Shown here piece by piece: positions 17,568 through 26,815 of a stretch of DNA of 64,000 nt. The notes below the pieces were generated by a model. The model was given only the letters and a program-made list of their open reading frames with translations, was not told where the DNA came from and did not search any database. The first letter of the stretch is position 1. Each line of letters opens with the position of its first letter. The position numbers and the translations under genes were made by a program. The stretch comes from Armatimonadota bacterium (GTDB lineage: Bacteria; Armatimonadota; HRBIN16): positions 1 through 64,000 of the forward strand of contig BPGU01000001.1 in NCBI GenBank assembly GCA_026003195.1, in the 5' to 3' direction.

Positions 17568-17576
17568 TGGTATAAT
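17568..17576 (+). promoter_or_regulatory. Extended -10 promoter element
   Basis: TGGTATAAT fits the TGn-TATAAT extended -10 element, 19 bases before the ATG at 17595. A TTGACA at 17540 is 25 bases away, too far to be its -35. The same TGn-TATAAT form recurs before 28600 and 47825. Confidence 0.5.
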
Positions 17577-17594
17577 GCACACGGTGAGCCACAC

Positions 17595-18992
17595 ATGCCC
17601 TTTACCATCAGCGATTTTGAGGACCTGGTGCGTCTACTCCGCGAACATCCGGAGTGGTGCGAGCGGTTGCGCTCGGTGATTCTACCGGAAGGCGTCTTCG
17701 CTCCGGCACAGCTGGTGCAGGAGCATGACGAAGCCATCCGTCGCATCGAACAGGCAGTGGCGGAGCTGGCAGAGCTCCAGCGCCGTGCGGACGAGCGCTT
17801 CGAAGCCTTCCGAGAGGAGATGCGAGAGGGCTTGCGCGAACTGCGGGAATCCGTCCAGCGGTTGACCGAGGCCCAGAAACGCACCGACGAGCAGATGGCT
17901 GAATTCCGAGAGGCACAGAAACGGATAGACGAGCGTTTTCTGGAGTTGCGCGAGGCACAGCAGCGCACCGATGAGCGTTTGTCCGCGTTGAGCGAGTCGA
18001 CGGAGCGGCGGTTTGCGGAGTTGCGCGAGGCGCAGCAGCGCACCGATGAGCGTTTGGCCGCTTTGAGTGAGTCGACGGAGCGGCGGTTTGCGGAGTTGCG
18101 GGAAGCACAGCAGCATACCGACGAGCAGTTGGCGTCGTTGCGTGCGGAGTTTTACGATTTTCGCGCCTCTACCGAACAGCGTTTTCTGGAGTTGCGCGAG
18201 GCACAGCAGCGCACCGATGAGCGTTTGTCCGCTTTGAGTGAGTCGACGGAGCGGCGGTTTGCGGAGTTGCGCGAGGCACAGCAGCGCACCGATGAGCAGT
18301 TGGCGTCGTTGCGTGCGGAGTTTTACGATTTTCGCGCCTCTACCGAACAGCGTTTTCTGGAGTTGCGCGAGGCGCAGCAGCGCACCGATGAGCGTTTGGC
18401 CGCATTGAGCGAGTCGACGGAGCGGCGGTTTGCGGAGTTGCGGGAAGCACAGCAGCATACCGACGAGCAGTTGGCGTCGTTGCGTGCGGAGTTTTACGAT
18501 TTTCGCGCCTCTACCGAACAGCGTTTTGACCGTCTGGAGAGCAGGGTAGATAACCTTTACTCCGAAGTAGGACGGCTGACCAACATCATCGGTGCCTCAC
18601 TGGAAGAAGAGGCACAGGCTTCCGTTGCCGCTTTGATGCGACAGAAAGGTTTCAAAGCGCCTGCAGAGGGCTATCCTGTGCGGCTGGATGGAGCCGGTGA
18701 AATCGACGTGGTTTTGCCGGTGGAGACACCCGATGGCGAGAAGCTCACTGTGGTTGCAGAAAGCAAAGCGCGTCTGAGCCGCCGGGCAGTGCTCGACTGG
18801 GCGAACCGAATGCACTCGTCGGACTTCCGCCGTCGTCTCAAGGAAGCGGGGGTACCTGGACCGTATTTGGTGTACACCTACGCGATCCGCGTAGACCCTG
18901 CAGCTCTGGACGCAGCCAGAGAAGCGGGTATCGGCGTGATGTCGGGGCGTGGTGTGCTGGTAGAGCCCAGGGAACCCTTGCCTGAAGCCTAG
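17595..18992 (+). CDS. Long coiled-coil protein with C-terminal PD-(D/E)XK nuclease-like domain (DUF3782-like)
   Basis: 465 residues from ATG 17595. After a short N-terminal domain (ISDFEDLVRLLREHPEWC) comes a 300-residue coiled coil built of RFxELREAQQRTDERL-type heptad units. The C-terminal 140 residues contain GEIDVVLPVETPDG...LTVVAESKARLS, the D-(x)n-ExK pattern of the PD-(D/E)XK fold. The family is known from archaea and thermophiles as a coiled-coil protein of unknown function. The coiled coil is encoded by near-identical 171-base DNA repeats, so its length can change by recombination. It stands alone; flanking genes give no functional hint. Confidence 0.8.
   Translation: MPFTISDFEDLVRLLREHPEWCERLRSVILPEGVFAPAQLVQEHDEAIRRIEQAVAELAELQRRADERFEAFREEMREGLRELRESVQRLTEAQKRTDEQMAEFREAQKRIDERFLELREAQQRTDERLSALSESTERRFAELREAQQRTDERLAALSESTERRFAELREAQQHTDEQLASLRAEFYDFRASTEQRFLELREAQQRTDERLSALSESTERRFAELREAQQRTDEQLASLRAEFYDFRASTEQRFLELREAQQRTDERLAALSESTERRFAELREAQQHTDEQLASLRAEFYDFRASTEQRFDRLESRVDNLYSEVGRLTNIIGASLEEEAQASVAALMRQKGFKAPAEGYPVRLDGAGEIDVVLPVETPDGEKLTVVAESKARLSRRAVLDWANRMHSSDFRRRLKEAGVPGPYLVYTYAIRVDPAALDAAREAGIGVMSGRGVLVEPREPLPEA
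18126..18530 (+). repeat. 171-base intragenic tandem repeats
   Basis: The CAGTTGGCGTCGTTGCG landmark recurs at 18126, 18297 and 18468, exactly 171 bases (57 codons) apart. The blocks are nearly identical in DNA, not only in protein. Shorter 13-codon subunits (GCACAGCAGCGCACCGATGA) repeat within each block. Confidence 0.85.
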
Positions 18993-19066
18993 CTTTCCCC
19001 CTAGGGGCAGGATAATCCCTTACCTCACACGAAGCTGTACACACATCCTTGTGTGGAGGTTTTCTC

Positions 19067-20377
19067 ATGCATCCCAAGCCGACGCCACAGCAGCTCGCCT
19101 GGCAAGAGGCGGAGCTGAGCATGTTCCTGCATTTCGGCATGAACACCTTTACCGACCGCGAATGGGGCGAGGGCAACGAAGACCCGCAGTGGTTCAACCC
19201 CTCCCAGCTGGACGCCGAGCAGTGGGTGCAGGTCGCCAAAGAGTGTGGGTTCAAGTATCTCATCCTTACCGCCAAACATCATGACGGCTTCTGCTTATGG
19301 CAGACACGCTATACCGAACATTCGGTGAGGAACAGTCCCTGGCGCATGGGCAGGGGCGATGTGGTGCGCGAATTCGCCCGTGCCTGCCAGCAGGCGGGGC
19401 TGAAGATGGGCATCTACCTCTCCCCCTGGGACAGGCACGAGCCCACCTACGGCGACTCGCCCGCCTATAACCGCTACTTCATCCACCAGCTCACCGAACT
19501 GCTGACCCAGTATGGCGAGGTGGCAGAGGTGTGGTTCGACGGTGCGTGCGGCGAAGGACCCAACGGACGCCGACAAGAGTACGACTGGCAGGGCTACTAC
19601 GCGGTCATACGCAAACTCCAGCCCAACGCGCTGGTTGCCATCTGCGGTCCAGACATCCGCTGGGTGGGCAACGAGGACGGCTACGCGCAAGAAACCGAAT
19701 GGAGCGTGCAGGAACCCGTGCCCGCTTTTCACGGTAACGTGACCGGTAAGGTGTGGTGGCCCGCCGAATGTGGCGTATCCATCCGCCCCGGCTGGTTCTA
19801 CCATGCGCACGAAGACACGCAAGTCAAGTCGCTGGAGCACTTGCTGGATATTTACTTCAAGTCAGTGGGGCGCAACAGCGTGCTGCTCTTGAACGTGCCT
19901 CCTGACAGGCGCGGACTGCTCCCGGACCCTGACGTGCAACGCCTGCGCGAGTGGCGAAAGGCTCTGGACAGCATATTTGCCAAGGACCTGGCTGTACGGA
20001 AGCCCGTTCGTGCCAGCAGTGCACAACGCGGGCACGGAGCCGCATACGCCGTCGATGGGAAGCGCGAGACCTACTGGATGTCGAAGGAACTGCCCGCTTC
20101 GCTGGAAATAGACCTGCGTCAGCCGACATCGTTCAACATCGTCCTGCTGCAGGAGTACATCGCGGAAGGACAGCATGTGGAAGAGTACTCGGTGGAAGCG
20201 TTGACCTCCGCAGGTTGGCAAGAGATAAAGCGCGGAACCACTATCGGACATAAGAAGCTGGACAGGATTGCGCCTGCTACCGCCACACGCTTGCGGGTAA
20301 ACATTCTCCGGTCACGCGACCTGCCGATGATACGCACCGTCAGCCTTTATCACGCCCCGGAGGTAAAGAGCGCATGA
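19067..20377 (+). CDS. Alpha-L-fucosidase, GH29, with C-terminal F5/8C-like domain
   Basis: 436 residues; ATG 19067 has GGAGGT six bases upstream. It hydrolyses terminal alpha-L-fucose. GH29 hallmarks are LSMFLHFGMNTFT, LILTAKHHDGFCLW, GIYLSPWD, and the nucleophile Asp in AEVWFDGACGEG. A discoidin-like domain (KPVRASSAQRGHGAAYAVDG, YWMSKELPASLEIDL) occupies the last 110 residues and probably binds glycan. No signal peptide is visible, so the enzyme may act inside the cell. Its stop overlaps the start of the next gene by four bases (ATGA), coupling the two fucosidases. Confidence 0.93.
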   Translation: MHPKPTPQQLAWQEAELSMFLHFGMNTFTDREWGEGNEDPQWFNPSQLDAEQWVQVAKECGFKYLILTAKHHDGFCLWQTRYTEHSVRNSPWRMGRGDVVREFARACQQAGLKMGIYLSPWDRHEPTYGDSPAYNRYFIHQLTELLTQYGEVAEVWFDGACGEGPNGRRQEYDWQGYYAVIRKLQPNALVAICGPDIRWVGNEDGYAQETEWSVQEPVPAFHGNVTGKVWWPAECGVSIRPGWFYHAHEDTQVKSLEHLLDIYFKSVGRNSVLLLNVPPDRRGLLPDPDVQRLREWRKALDSIFAKDLAVRKPVRASSAQRGHGAAYAVDGKRETYWMSKELPASLEIDLRQPTSFNIVLLQEYIAEGQHVEEYSVEALTSAGWQEIKRGTTIGHKKLDRIAPATATRLRVNILRSRDLPMIRTVSLYHAPEVKSA

Positions 20378-22737
20378 GAGACACCGCCCAGCAGAATCTC
20401 TGGAAAATCTGGTATCGCGAGCCGGCGCCTGTAGAGCCACCCACCACCAACGCCTGGCAGAACTCGCCAGGCTGGGTGCGTGCACTGCCCATTGGTAACG
20501 GCAAACTGGGCGCGATGATTTATGGGGGTATCGAGGAAGAACGCATCCAGCTGAATGAAGATAGCGTCTGGTCTGGGCAGCCGCAGGAGGCGGACAACCC
20601 CGACGCGCCGCGCTACCTGCCCGAAATCCGCCGTTTGCTGTTTGAGGGCAGATACGCTGAGGCACAACAGCTGGCAGCGGAAAAGTTCGTGTGTCTGGGG
20701 GCGGGGTCCGGTCATGGCAACGGTGCCAATGTGCCCTTTGGGTGCTACCAGATGCTGGGCGACCTGCGCCTGCGTTTCGAGGGGCACACAAAAGCCACGA
20801 ACTACCACCGGGAGCTCGACTTGACCACCGGTATCGTGCGGGTGCAATACCAGGTGGATAATGTGACATATACCCGCGAGCACTTCGCCAGCCTGAGTGA
20901 AGAGGTTATCGTTATCCGGCTGACCAGCAGTCAGCCGGGCAAGCTAAGCTTCGAAGCCACACTCAGCCGCCCAGAACGGGCAGAGACCATCGCTAAACGG
21001 GACTATATAGTGCTTTCGGGCGAGCTGAACGGTGGGCTGCGCTTTGCCGCAAGGCTGCTTGTGCTGCCTTACGGTGGCACGGTGCAGGCGGTGGGGGATA
21101 CCCTGCGTGTGCGGCGGGCAACGGAAGCCATCCTGCTTCTCAGCGCGGCAACCACTTACCGGACGAAGAAACCGGTTGCTGCGACGGCAAATCTGCTCAG
21201 CCGGGTGCGTCAGTGGGACTATAACCGGTTGCGTGAGGCGCATATCCTTGCATACCGCAATCTGTTTGATAGAGTGCACCTGAATCTCGGTGGGGAGGAA
21301 GCAGCTACCCTGCCCACCGATGAACGCCTAGAACGAGTGAAGCGTGGTGAACCAGACCCGCATCTGTGCGCGCTCTACTTCCAGTTTGCCCGCTACCTGA
21401 TGATTGGCAGCAGTCAGCCCGGCAGCCTTCCCGCGAACCTGCAGGGCATCTGGGCAGACGGTATCCAGACGCCATGGAACTGTGACTACCATACCGACAT
21501 CAACGTGCAGATGAACTACTGGATAGCGGAAACGGGCGCGCTGTCTGAATGCGTGGAGCCTCTCATAGATTTCATCGAACGCTTGCGTGAGCCGGGACGC
21601 AAGACGGCGAGAGTGCATTACGGTTTGAGCGGCTGGGTGGTGCATACGGTGACCAACCTCTGGGGCTTTACGTCGCCGGGCGAACGCCCCGAATGGGGGC
21701 AGTTTCCCGCAGCGTCGGGCTGGTTGTGCCAGCACCTGTGGGAGCGTTACGCTTTCTCACTGGATAAGAACATCCTGAAGCGTGTTTACCCCATCCTGAA
21801 AGAGGCGGCGGAGTTCTACCTGCAGTTTCTGGTGCCTGAGCCGAAGCATGGTTGGCTGGTAACTGCGCCCTCTATCTCGCCGGAAAACTCCTTCCGCACC
21901 GCTGATGGGCAGGTCGTCAGCTTGTGCTACGCGCCCACGATGGATATGCAAATCCTGCACGAGCTGTTTACCCACTGCATCGAGGCAAGCCGCCTTCTGG
22001 GCGTGGACGAGCCGTTCCGCAAGCAGCTGGAGGACGCCCGCAGTCGCCTTGCACCCATGCAAATCGGCAAGTATGGGCAACTGCAGGAGTGGATAGAGGA
22101 TTTTGAGGAGAATGAACCCGGGCACCGTCACATGTCGCACCTGTACGGCTTGCACCCGGGCAACCAGATTACACCGCGAGGCACGCCGGATCTGGCGAAG
22201 GCAGCGCGCATCTCGCTGGAGAGGCGTCTGGCGCACGGTGGCGGACATACCGGCTGGAGCCGGGCGTGGGTGGTGAACTTCTGGGCACGACTGGGGGACG
22301 GCGAGAGGGCGTACGAGAACCTGATGGCGCTGCTGAAGCACTCCACCCTGCCCAACCTGTTCGACAGCCATCCGCCTTTCCAGATTGACGGCAACTTCGG
22401 CGGAGCAGCGGGCATTGCCGAGATGCTGGTGCAAAGCCATGCCGGAGAGATTCACTTGCTGCCCGCCCTGCCGAAGGCATGGCGCGATGGGTATGTGAAG
22501 GGCTTGTGCGTGCGCGGAAGGGCGCAGGTAGACATCTTCTGGCAGGAGTGCAAACTCACCCGAGCCGTTCTCTTCTCGGCAACAGCGCACACCTTCCGCA
22601 TCCGTCCTCCCGACGGGCAGCGGATAGTGCTGGTTACCCAGAACGGCAAACGTACGCCGTTTGAAGCCCACGATGATGGCACCATTACACTGAAAACAGC
22701 GAAGGGGTGGAATGTGTACAACCTGATAGTGCGGTAG
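20374..22737 (+). CDS. Alpha-L-fucosidase, GH95
   Basis: 787 residues, the normal GH95 length. Family features are ALPIGNGKLGAMIYGG with IQLNEDSVWSG (N-terminal beta domain), NLQGIWADG, WNCDYHTDINVQMNYW, the acid-region ISPENSF, GHRHMSHLYGLHPG, HTGWSRAW and FQIDGNFGGAAGIAEML in the (alpha/alpha)6 barrel. GH95 enzymes cleave alpha-1,2-fucosyl linkages by inversion, complementing the retaining GH29 enzyme. Translationally coupled to it by a four-base overlap. No export signal is apparent. Confidence 0.95.
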   Translation: MRDTAQQNLWKIWYREPAPVEPPTTNAWQNSPGWVRALPIGNGKLGAMIYGGIEEERIQLNEDSVWSGQPQEADNPDAPRYLPEIRRLLFEGRYAEAQQLAAEKFVCLGAGSGHGNGANVPFGCYQMLGDLRLRFEGHTKATNYHRELDLTTGIVRVQYQVDNVTYTREHFASLSEEVIVIRLTSSQPGKLSFEATLSRPERAETIAKRDYIVLSGELNGGLRFAARLLVLPYGGTVQAVGDTLRVRRATEAILLLSAATTYRTKKPVAATANLLSRVRQWDYNRLREAHILAYRNLFDRVHLNLGGEEAATLPTDERLERVKRGEPDPHLCALYFQFARYLMIGSSQPGSLPANLQGIWADGIQTPWNCDYHTDINVQMNYWIAETGALSECVEPLIDFIERLREPGRKTARVHYGLSGWVVHTVTNLWGFTSPGERPEWGQFPAASGWLCQHLWERYAFSLDKNILKRVYPILKEAAEFYLQFLVPEPKHGWLVTAPSISPENSFRTADGQVVSLCYAPTMDMQILHELFTHCIEASRLLGVDEPFRKQLEDARSRLAPMQIGKYGQLQEWIEDFEENEPGHRHMSHLYGLHPGNQITPRGTPDLAKAARISLERRLAHGGGHTGWSRAWVVNFWARLGDGERAYENLMALLKHSTLPNLFDSHPPFQIDGNFGGAAGIAEMLVQSHAGEIHLLPALPKAWRDGYVKGLCVRGRAQVDIFWQECKLTRAVLFSATAHTFRIRPPDGQRIVLVTQNGKRTPFEAHDDGTITLKTAKGWNVYNLIVR

Positions 22738-22813
22738 GGCGAGGCAGGGGCAAACTGCTGGCTTTTCTGCGGAGGGTTCGTGGTAACATAAAGACGGAGG
22801 AAGTGATTTCCTC

Positions 22814-23017
22814 ATGCGTGTGGAAGTGGTGCTGGAAGCCAGCGAGGATGGGGGATACACAGTCTATGTTCCCTCACTTCCGGGTTGCATCAGCGAGGGC
22901 GAAACGATAGAAGAGGCTCTTCAGAACATTCAGGAGGCGATTGCGCTATACCTGGAACCGGTGGAAGACGACCTGGTGGCTACGGGCAATGCGCTGGTGC
23001 GGGAGATTGAACTGTGA
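22814..23017 (+). CDS. hicB: HicB-type antitoxin (short, UPF0150-like)
   Basis: 67 residues with the partial RNase-H-like HicB fold: VEVVLEASEDGGYTVYVPSL, PGCISEGETIEEALQNIQEA. It has the short form without a DNA-binding C-terminus. The usual order is reversed here (antitoxin first). Its stop overlaps the GTG of hicA by three bases. The antitoxin looks intact while the toxin does not, so it is effectively orphaned. Confidence 0.88.
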   Translation: MRVEVVLEASEDGGYTVYVPSLPGCISEGETIEEALQNIQEAIALYLEPVEDDLVATGNALVREIEL

Positions 23018-23241
23018 GCAAAGTGCCGAGCCTGCCCTACTGTGAGATTATTTGCGCTCTGCAGAAGGATGGGTGGACCGTTGTGCGCTAGCGGGGTAGT
23101 CACATCCGCATCCAGAAGCGCCTCGTCGATGAAGTGCTCAAGGTAACTATACCCGCACATAACCCCGTCAAACGCTCTACCCTTTCGCATATTTTGAGGC
23201 AAGTGGGGCTGAGTGTGGAAGAGTTTCTTGACCTGCTGTGA
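23014..23241 (+). pseudogene. hicA: hicA toxin with internal amber stop
   Basis: GTG 23014 begins VSKVPSLPYCEIICALQKDG, then WTVVR, then TAG at 23089-23091, then RGSHIRIQKRLVDE...TIPAHNPVKRSTLSHILRQVG to TGA at 23239. HicA is a small double-stranded-RNA-binding-fold mRNA interferase whose catalytic His lies in the GSHxxxQK motif. The stop falls just before that motif and probably replaces a Gln codon (CAG to TAG). Everything else is in frame, so the lesion looks like a single recent substitution. Confidence 0.9.
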
Positions 23242-23280
23242 AGGGAAAATCGGAGGATCTTACAGTCGTAAACGCCGTAA

Positions 23281-23304
23281 TCGGCTCGGCAGGAGCCTCG
23301 CCTC
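23281..23304 (+). repeat. Fourth copy of the dispersed CGGCTCGGCAGGAGCC repeat
   Basis: TCGGCTCGGCAGGAGCCTCG matches the two plus-strand copies near 5014 and 5112. It lies in the gap between hicA and the GH32 gene. Its presence outside the island shows the repeat belongs to the host genome. Confidence 0.6.
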
Positions 23305-23377
23305 AGACAGGAATCGTTGCCAGTGATCGGGAACCCCGATATATCCTGCGTTAACGCTTTCCGTTCAGGGGGATACC

Positions 23378-24772
23378 ATGCTGCAACCACACAATAGACC
23401 CTACGTGGAGCACCGCCCCGCGTACCACTTTCTGCCGCCGATGGGCTGGATGAACGACCCCAATGGGTTGATTCACTTCAAGGGCGATTACCATCTGTTC
23501 TACCAGCACAACCCCGAAGCGGCCGTGCCGCGAAACATCGTGTGGGGGCACGCGGTGAGCAAAGACCTCGTGCGCTGGAAGCACCTGCCCGTTGCCCTGC
23601 GACCCGACAAGCCATACGACAAGGATGGCGTGTGGACGGGGTGCATGGTGGATGATAGCGGTGTTCCCACCGCCGTCTACACGGGCGTACACCCCGAAGT
23701 GCAGTGCATCGCCACCAGCAGGGATATGCTCACGTGGGAGAAGGTGCCAGAAAACCCCGTTATCGCCGCGCCCCCACCCGGTTTGCAGGTGACCGGTTTT
23801 CGTGACCCTTATGTGTGGCGCAGTCGCGACTGGTGGTATACGGTGGTGGGTTCGGGTATTCGGGACGTAGGTGGAACGATTTTGCTGTATCGTTCCAGAG
23901 ACCTGCGCCGCTGGGAGTATCTGGAGCCTGCGCTGGTGGGCGAGAGGACAACAACGGGCGAGATGTGGGAATGCCCCAACTTTTTCCAGCTCGGCAGGAA
24001 GTGGGTGCTGTGGACGTCGCCTGTGCCGTTGGGACGAGTGATATACTTCGTGGGCACGTTTCGCAATCACCGATTCAGCCCGGAATATCAGGGTGAGATG
24101 GACCTGGGCGGATGCTTCTACGCACCGCAGGGCTTCCGCGACGCGCGCGGCAGGCGCATCCTGTTCGGCTGGCTGTGGGAGACACGCCCTGAGAAGATGA
24201 GCGTGGAAGCAGGCTGGGCAGGGGTGCAGTCGCTGCCGCGCCAGGTATCGCTATCGCCAGAAGGTCGTTTGCTCTTTGAGCCGGTCGCTGAAGTGCGCCA
24301 GCTGCGCCGTGAGAGGATCAGCATGCCTGCCCAGACGCTGAAATCGGGTGAAGAGGTGGAGGTCAAGGGCTTAGCGGGTGACCGCTGGGAGCTGCTGGCG
24401 GAGATACAGCCTCAAGAAGCCGCCCGATGCGGTATCCGGTTGGTGCATACCGCCGATGAAGGGCAGGTGACCACCATCGTCTTCTCGCAGGCGGAGGGCA
24501 CGCTGTCTGTGGACCGCACGCGCTCCAGCCGTTACGAGGAGGTTGTCCGGGATGTACGCTCTGCGCCCTTCTCGTTGAAGGAGGGCGAATCGTTGCGCCT
24601 GCGTGTGTTTGTGGACCGCTCGGTGCTGGAGGTGTACGCCAACGGACATACCTGCCTGACAAGCCGAGTCTACCCGCAGGGCGTGGGCGGCTATCAGCCG
24701 CTGCTGTTTGCGGAAGAGGGAAGCGCGAGGCTGGTGCGAATAGAGGGGTGGACGTTAGACGCTATCTGGTGA
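23378..24772 (+). CDS. GH32 beta-fructosidase (invertase/levanase type)
   Basis: 464 residues. It hydrolyses fructosyl linkages of sucrose, inulin or levan. The nucleophile motif WMNDPNG (about 24-30), the stabiliser FRDPYVW and the acid WECPNFF are all present, followed by the C-terminal beta-sandwich (VDRSVLEVYANG, TSRVYP). No signal peptide is visible. Its stop overlaps the ribosome-binding site of the following membrane protein gene, so they form an operon. Confidence 0.95.
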   Translation: MLQPHNRPYVEHRPAYHFLPPMGWMNDPNGLIHFKGDYHLFYQHNPEAAVPRNIVWGHAVSKDLVRWKHLPVALRPDKPYDKDGVWTGCMVDDSGVPTAVYTGVHPEVQCIATSRDMLTWEKVPENPVIAAPPPGLQVTGFRDPYVWRSRDWWYTVVGSGIRDVGGTILLYRSRDLRRWEYLEPALVGERTTTGEMWECPNFFQLGRKWVLWTSPVPLGRVIYFVGTFRNHRFSPEYQGEMDLGGCFYAPQGFRDARGRRILFGWLWETRPEKMSVEAGWAGVQSLPRQVSLSPEGRLLFEPVAEVRQLRRERISMPAQTLKSGEEVEVKGLAGDRWELLAEIQPQEAARCGIRLVHTADEGQVTTIVFSQAEGTLSVDRTRSSRYEEVVRDVRSAPFSLKEGESLRLRVFVDRSVLEVYANGHTCLTSRVYPQGVGGYQPLLFAEEGSARLVRIEGWTLDAIW

Positions 24773-24781
24773 GGAGACGAT

Positions 24782-26716
24782 GTGAAAGCGAGCATCCCCT
24801 GGCGAGCCATCCTGATTGGGCTACTGTTGCTGCCGATAAACGCCTTCTGGCTTGTACAGATGGAGATGTCGTCAGGGGGACCCGCACTGAATACATGGGC
24901 GCTCGGACCCTATCCCACCACCTTCTCGCTGTTCGCCAACGTCATCTGCTTCACGGTACTGCTGATTCTGTTCAACCTGCTGGTCAGGCGGTGGCGTCCG
25001 CGCTGGATGCTGTCGCAGGCAGAAGTGCTCATCATCTATTCCATGCTGGCTATCGGCACCAGCCTCACCAGTGTGGACTTTCTGGATGTGTTGATTCCCA
25101 TGCTGGGGCATCCCACCCGTCACGCGACGCCCTACAACCGCTGGGAGACCCTCTTTATGCAATATCTGCCCGACTGGTTCCTCGTGCGCGATAAGGAGGC
25201 ACTGACCGGCTGGTATACGGGCATGACCCATCCCTACACCTGGTGGCGATTGCGTGCCTGGCTGATTCCCCTTGCGGCGTGGGGCGTTTTCATTCTGGTT
25301 CTGCTATGGGTGATGCTGTGCTTGAACGTGCTGGTGCGCAAACAATGGACGCAGCACGAACGGCTCAGCTATCCCATCATCCTGCTGCCACTGGAGATGA
25401 CGGACGATCCCGTTCGCTTCTTTCGCCAGCCTTTGTTGTGGGCAGGCTTCGCCCTTTCGGGGGGAATCTGTATCCTGAACGGGTTGCATGTGCTGTATCC
25501 CTACTTGCCCTACATTCCTGTCAAAATGCGGGACATCAGTCCGATGTTCACCTCGCCCCCATGGAATGCCATCGGCTGGACGCCAATCTCCTTCTACCCT
25601 TTTGCGATTGGCTTGGGCTTCTTGATGCCCGCTGACCTGCTCTTTTCCAGCTGGTTCTTCTATTTCTTTTTCAAGGCACAGCGCGTCCTCAGCGCAGCCT
25701 TTGGCTGGTCATACGATCGCCCGAACTTTCCCTACATCAATGAGCAATGCTTCGGCGGCTACATGGGCGTGGCGATTCTGGCAATCTGGGCTACTCGCAG
25801 GCACCTGGCGCAGTTCCTTCGTGCCGTGTGGCGTGCTGATCCCGCCGAGTGGGGAGATGAGCCGTTTAGCCCGCGCGTCGCTGTAATAGGACTGGTGCTG
25901 GGGTTCCTGTTTCTGGTTGCCTTCTTCTGGCTGTCGGGGTTAACGCTGTGGGTGAGTGTGGTCGCCTTCTGCATCTACTTCGCCATTGCCATTGCCTGCA
26001 CGCGCATGAGGGCGGAACTCGGTCCACCCGCACACGACCTGCACAATGGTGGTCCCGACTACATCCTCACTGCGGCACTGGGCACGCGCTTCTTCTCCGA
26101 CCGCGACCTGACCATCCTGACCTACTTCTACGGTTTCAACCGTGCCTACCGCAGTCTGGCAATGCCGGTGCAGCTGGAAGCGTTCAAAATGGGCGAACGC
26201 AAGGCGATCTCCGCACGCAGCATCGCCTTCGCGCTGGTGGTGGCATCGGTGGGAGGATTGCTATCAGGCTACTGGGCGCTATACCATTTCGGTTACACGC
26301 GCGGCGTGGAAGAGCGCATGGCGCTGCACCTCAGCTACTTCGGCTGGGAGGCGTTCAACCGCCTGGGCAACTGGCTGCAGAACCCTCGTGATACCGACAT
26401 CCCCGCATTGACCGCTATCGGTGTGGGGTGGGGCACAGTGCTCGGGTTGCAGGCATTGCGGATGCGTTTTGCGTGGTGGCCGTTGCACCCCATCGGTTTG
26501 CCTATCTCCGGCAGCTGGACGATGAACACCATATGGCTGCCGATGATGATCAGTTGGGCGGTAAAGGTAGTAGTGTTGCGGTATGGAGGGTTGCGTCTCT
26601 ACCGTCGCGCGCTCGCCTTTTTCTTCGGGCTGATTTTAGGCGACTTCCTGATAGGCTGCCTGTGGCCGATTATCGGCTGGTGGCTGAAGGTGAACACGTA
26701 CAGCTTCAGCCAGTAA
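24782..26716 (+). CDS. Polytopic membrane protein, DUF6785/DUF6784-like
   Basis: 644 residues starting at GTG 24782 (GAGGAG five bases upstream; the neighbouring ATG runs straight into a stop). About 12 or more hydrophobic helices (AILIGLLLLPINAFWLV, WGVFILVLLWVMLCLNVLV, VIGLVLGFLFLVAFFWLSG). Conserved-looking loops include MRAELGPPAHDLHNGGPDY and FYGFNRAYRSLAMPVQLEAF. The family occurs in Planctomycetes and Armatimonadota beside glycoside hydrolases and has no proven function. Coupling to the GH32 gene suggests a part in sugar uptake or export, which is inference. Confidence 0.7.
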   Translation: MKASIPWRAILIGLLLLPINAFWLVQMEMSSGGPALNTWALGPYPTTFSLFANVICFTVLLILFNLLVRRWRPRWMLSQAEVLIIYSMLAIGTSLTSVDFLDVLIPMLGHPTRHATPYNRWETLFMQYLPDWFLVRDKEALTGWYTGMTHPYTWWRLRAWLIPLAAWGVFILVLLWVMLCLNVLVRKQWTQHERLSYPIILLPLEMTDDPVRFFRQPLLWAGFALSGGICILNGLHVLYPYLPYIPVKMRDISPMFTSPPWNAIGWTPISFYPFAIGLGFLMPADLLFSSWFFYFFFKAQRVLSAAFGWSYDRPNFPYINEQCFGGYMGVAILAIWATRRHLAQFLRAVWRADPAEWGDEPFSPRVAVIGLVLGFLFLVAFFWLSGLTLWVSVVAFCIYFAIAIACTRMRAELGPPAHDLHNGGPDYILTAALGTRFFSDRDLTILTYFYGFNRAYRSLAMPVQLEAFKMGERKAISARSIAFALVVASVGGLLSGYWALYHFGYTRGVEERMALHLSYFGWEAFNRLGNWLQNPRDTDIPALTAIGVGWGTVLGLQALRMRFAWWPLHPIGLPISGSWTMNTIWLPMMISWAVKVVVLRYGGLRLYRRALAFFFGLILGDFLIGCLWPIIGWWLKVNTYSFSQ

Positions 26717-26728
26717 GAGGGAGACATC

Positions 26729-26757
26729 TTGAAGAGTAGTCTGCTTTGTGCTATGCT
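26729..26757 (+). promoter_or_regulatory. Promoter of the HTH antitoxin gene
   Basis: TTGAAG (26729-26734), 17-base spacer, TATGCT (26752-26757) with an upstream TGC. Its position makes the downstream GTG 26816 the start, since longer frames would begin inside the promoter. Confidence 0.55.
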
Positions 26758-26815
26758 CTATTTGAGGATCATTAGGAGATGTGTATTCTCAGACGGAGCA
26801 AGGGAGGAGTACAAA

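Noticed and set aside
17540-17576. TTGACA/TATAAT as a classical promoter before 17595
   Set aside because: The spacer is 25 bases; only the TGn-TATAAT extended -10 is credible.
23089-23091. Recoded amber codon (pyrrolysine) in hicA
   Set aside because: Pyrrolysine is confined to particular methylamine enzymes, and relatives have Gln here; nonsense mutation is simpler.
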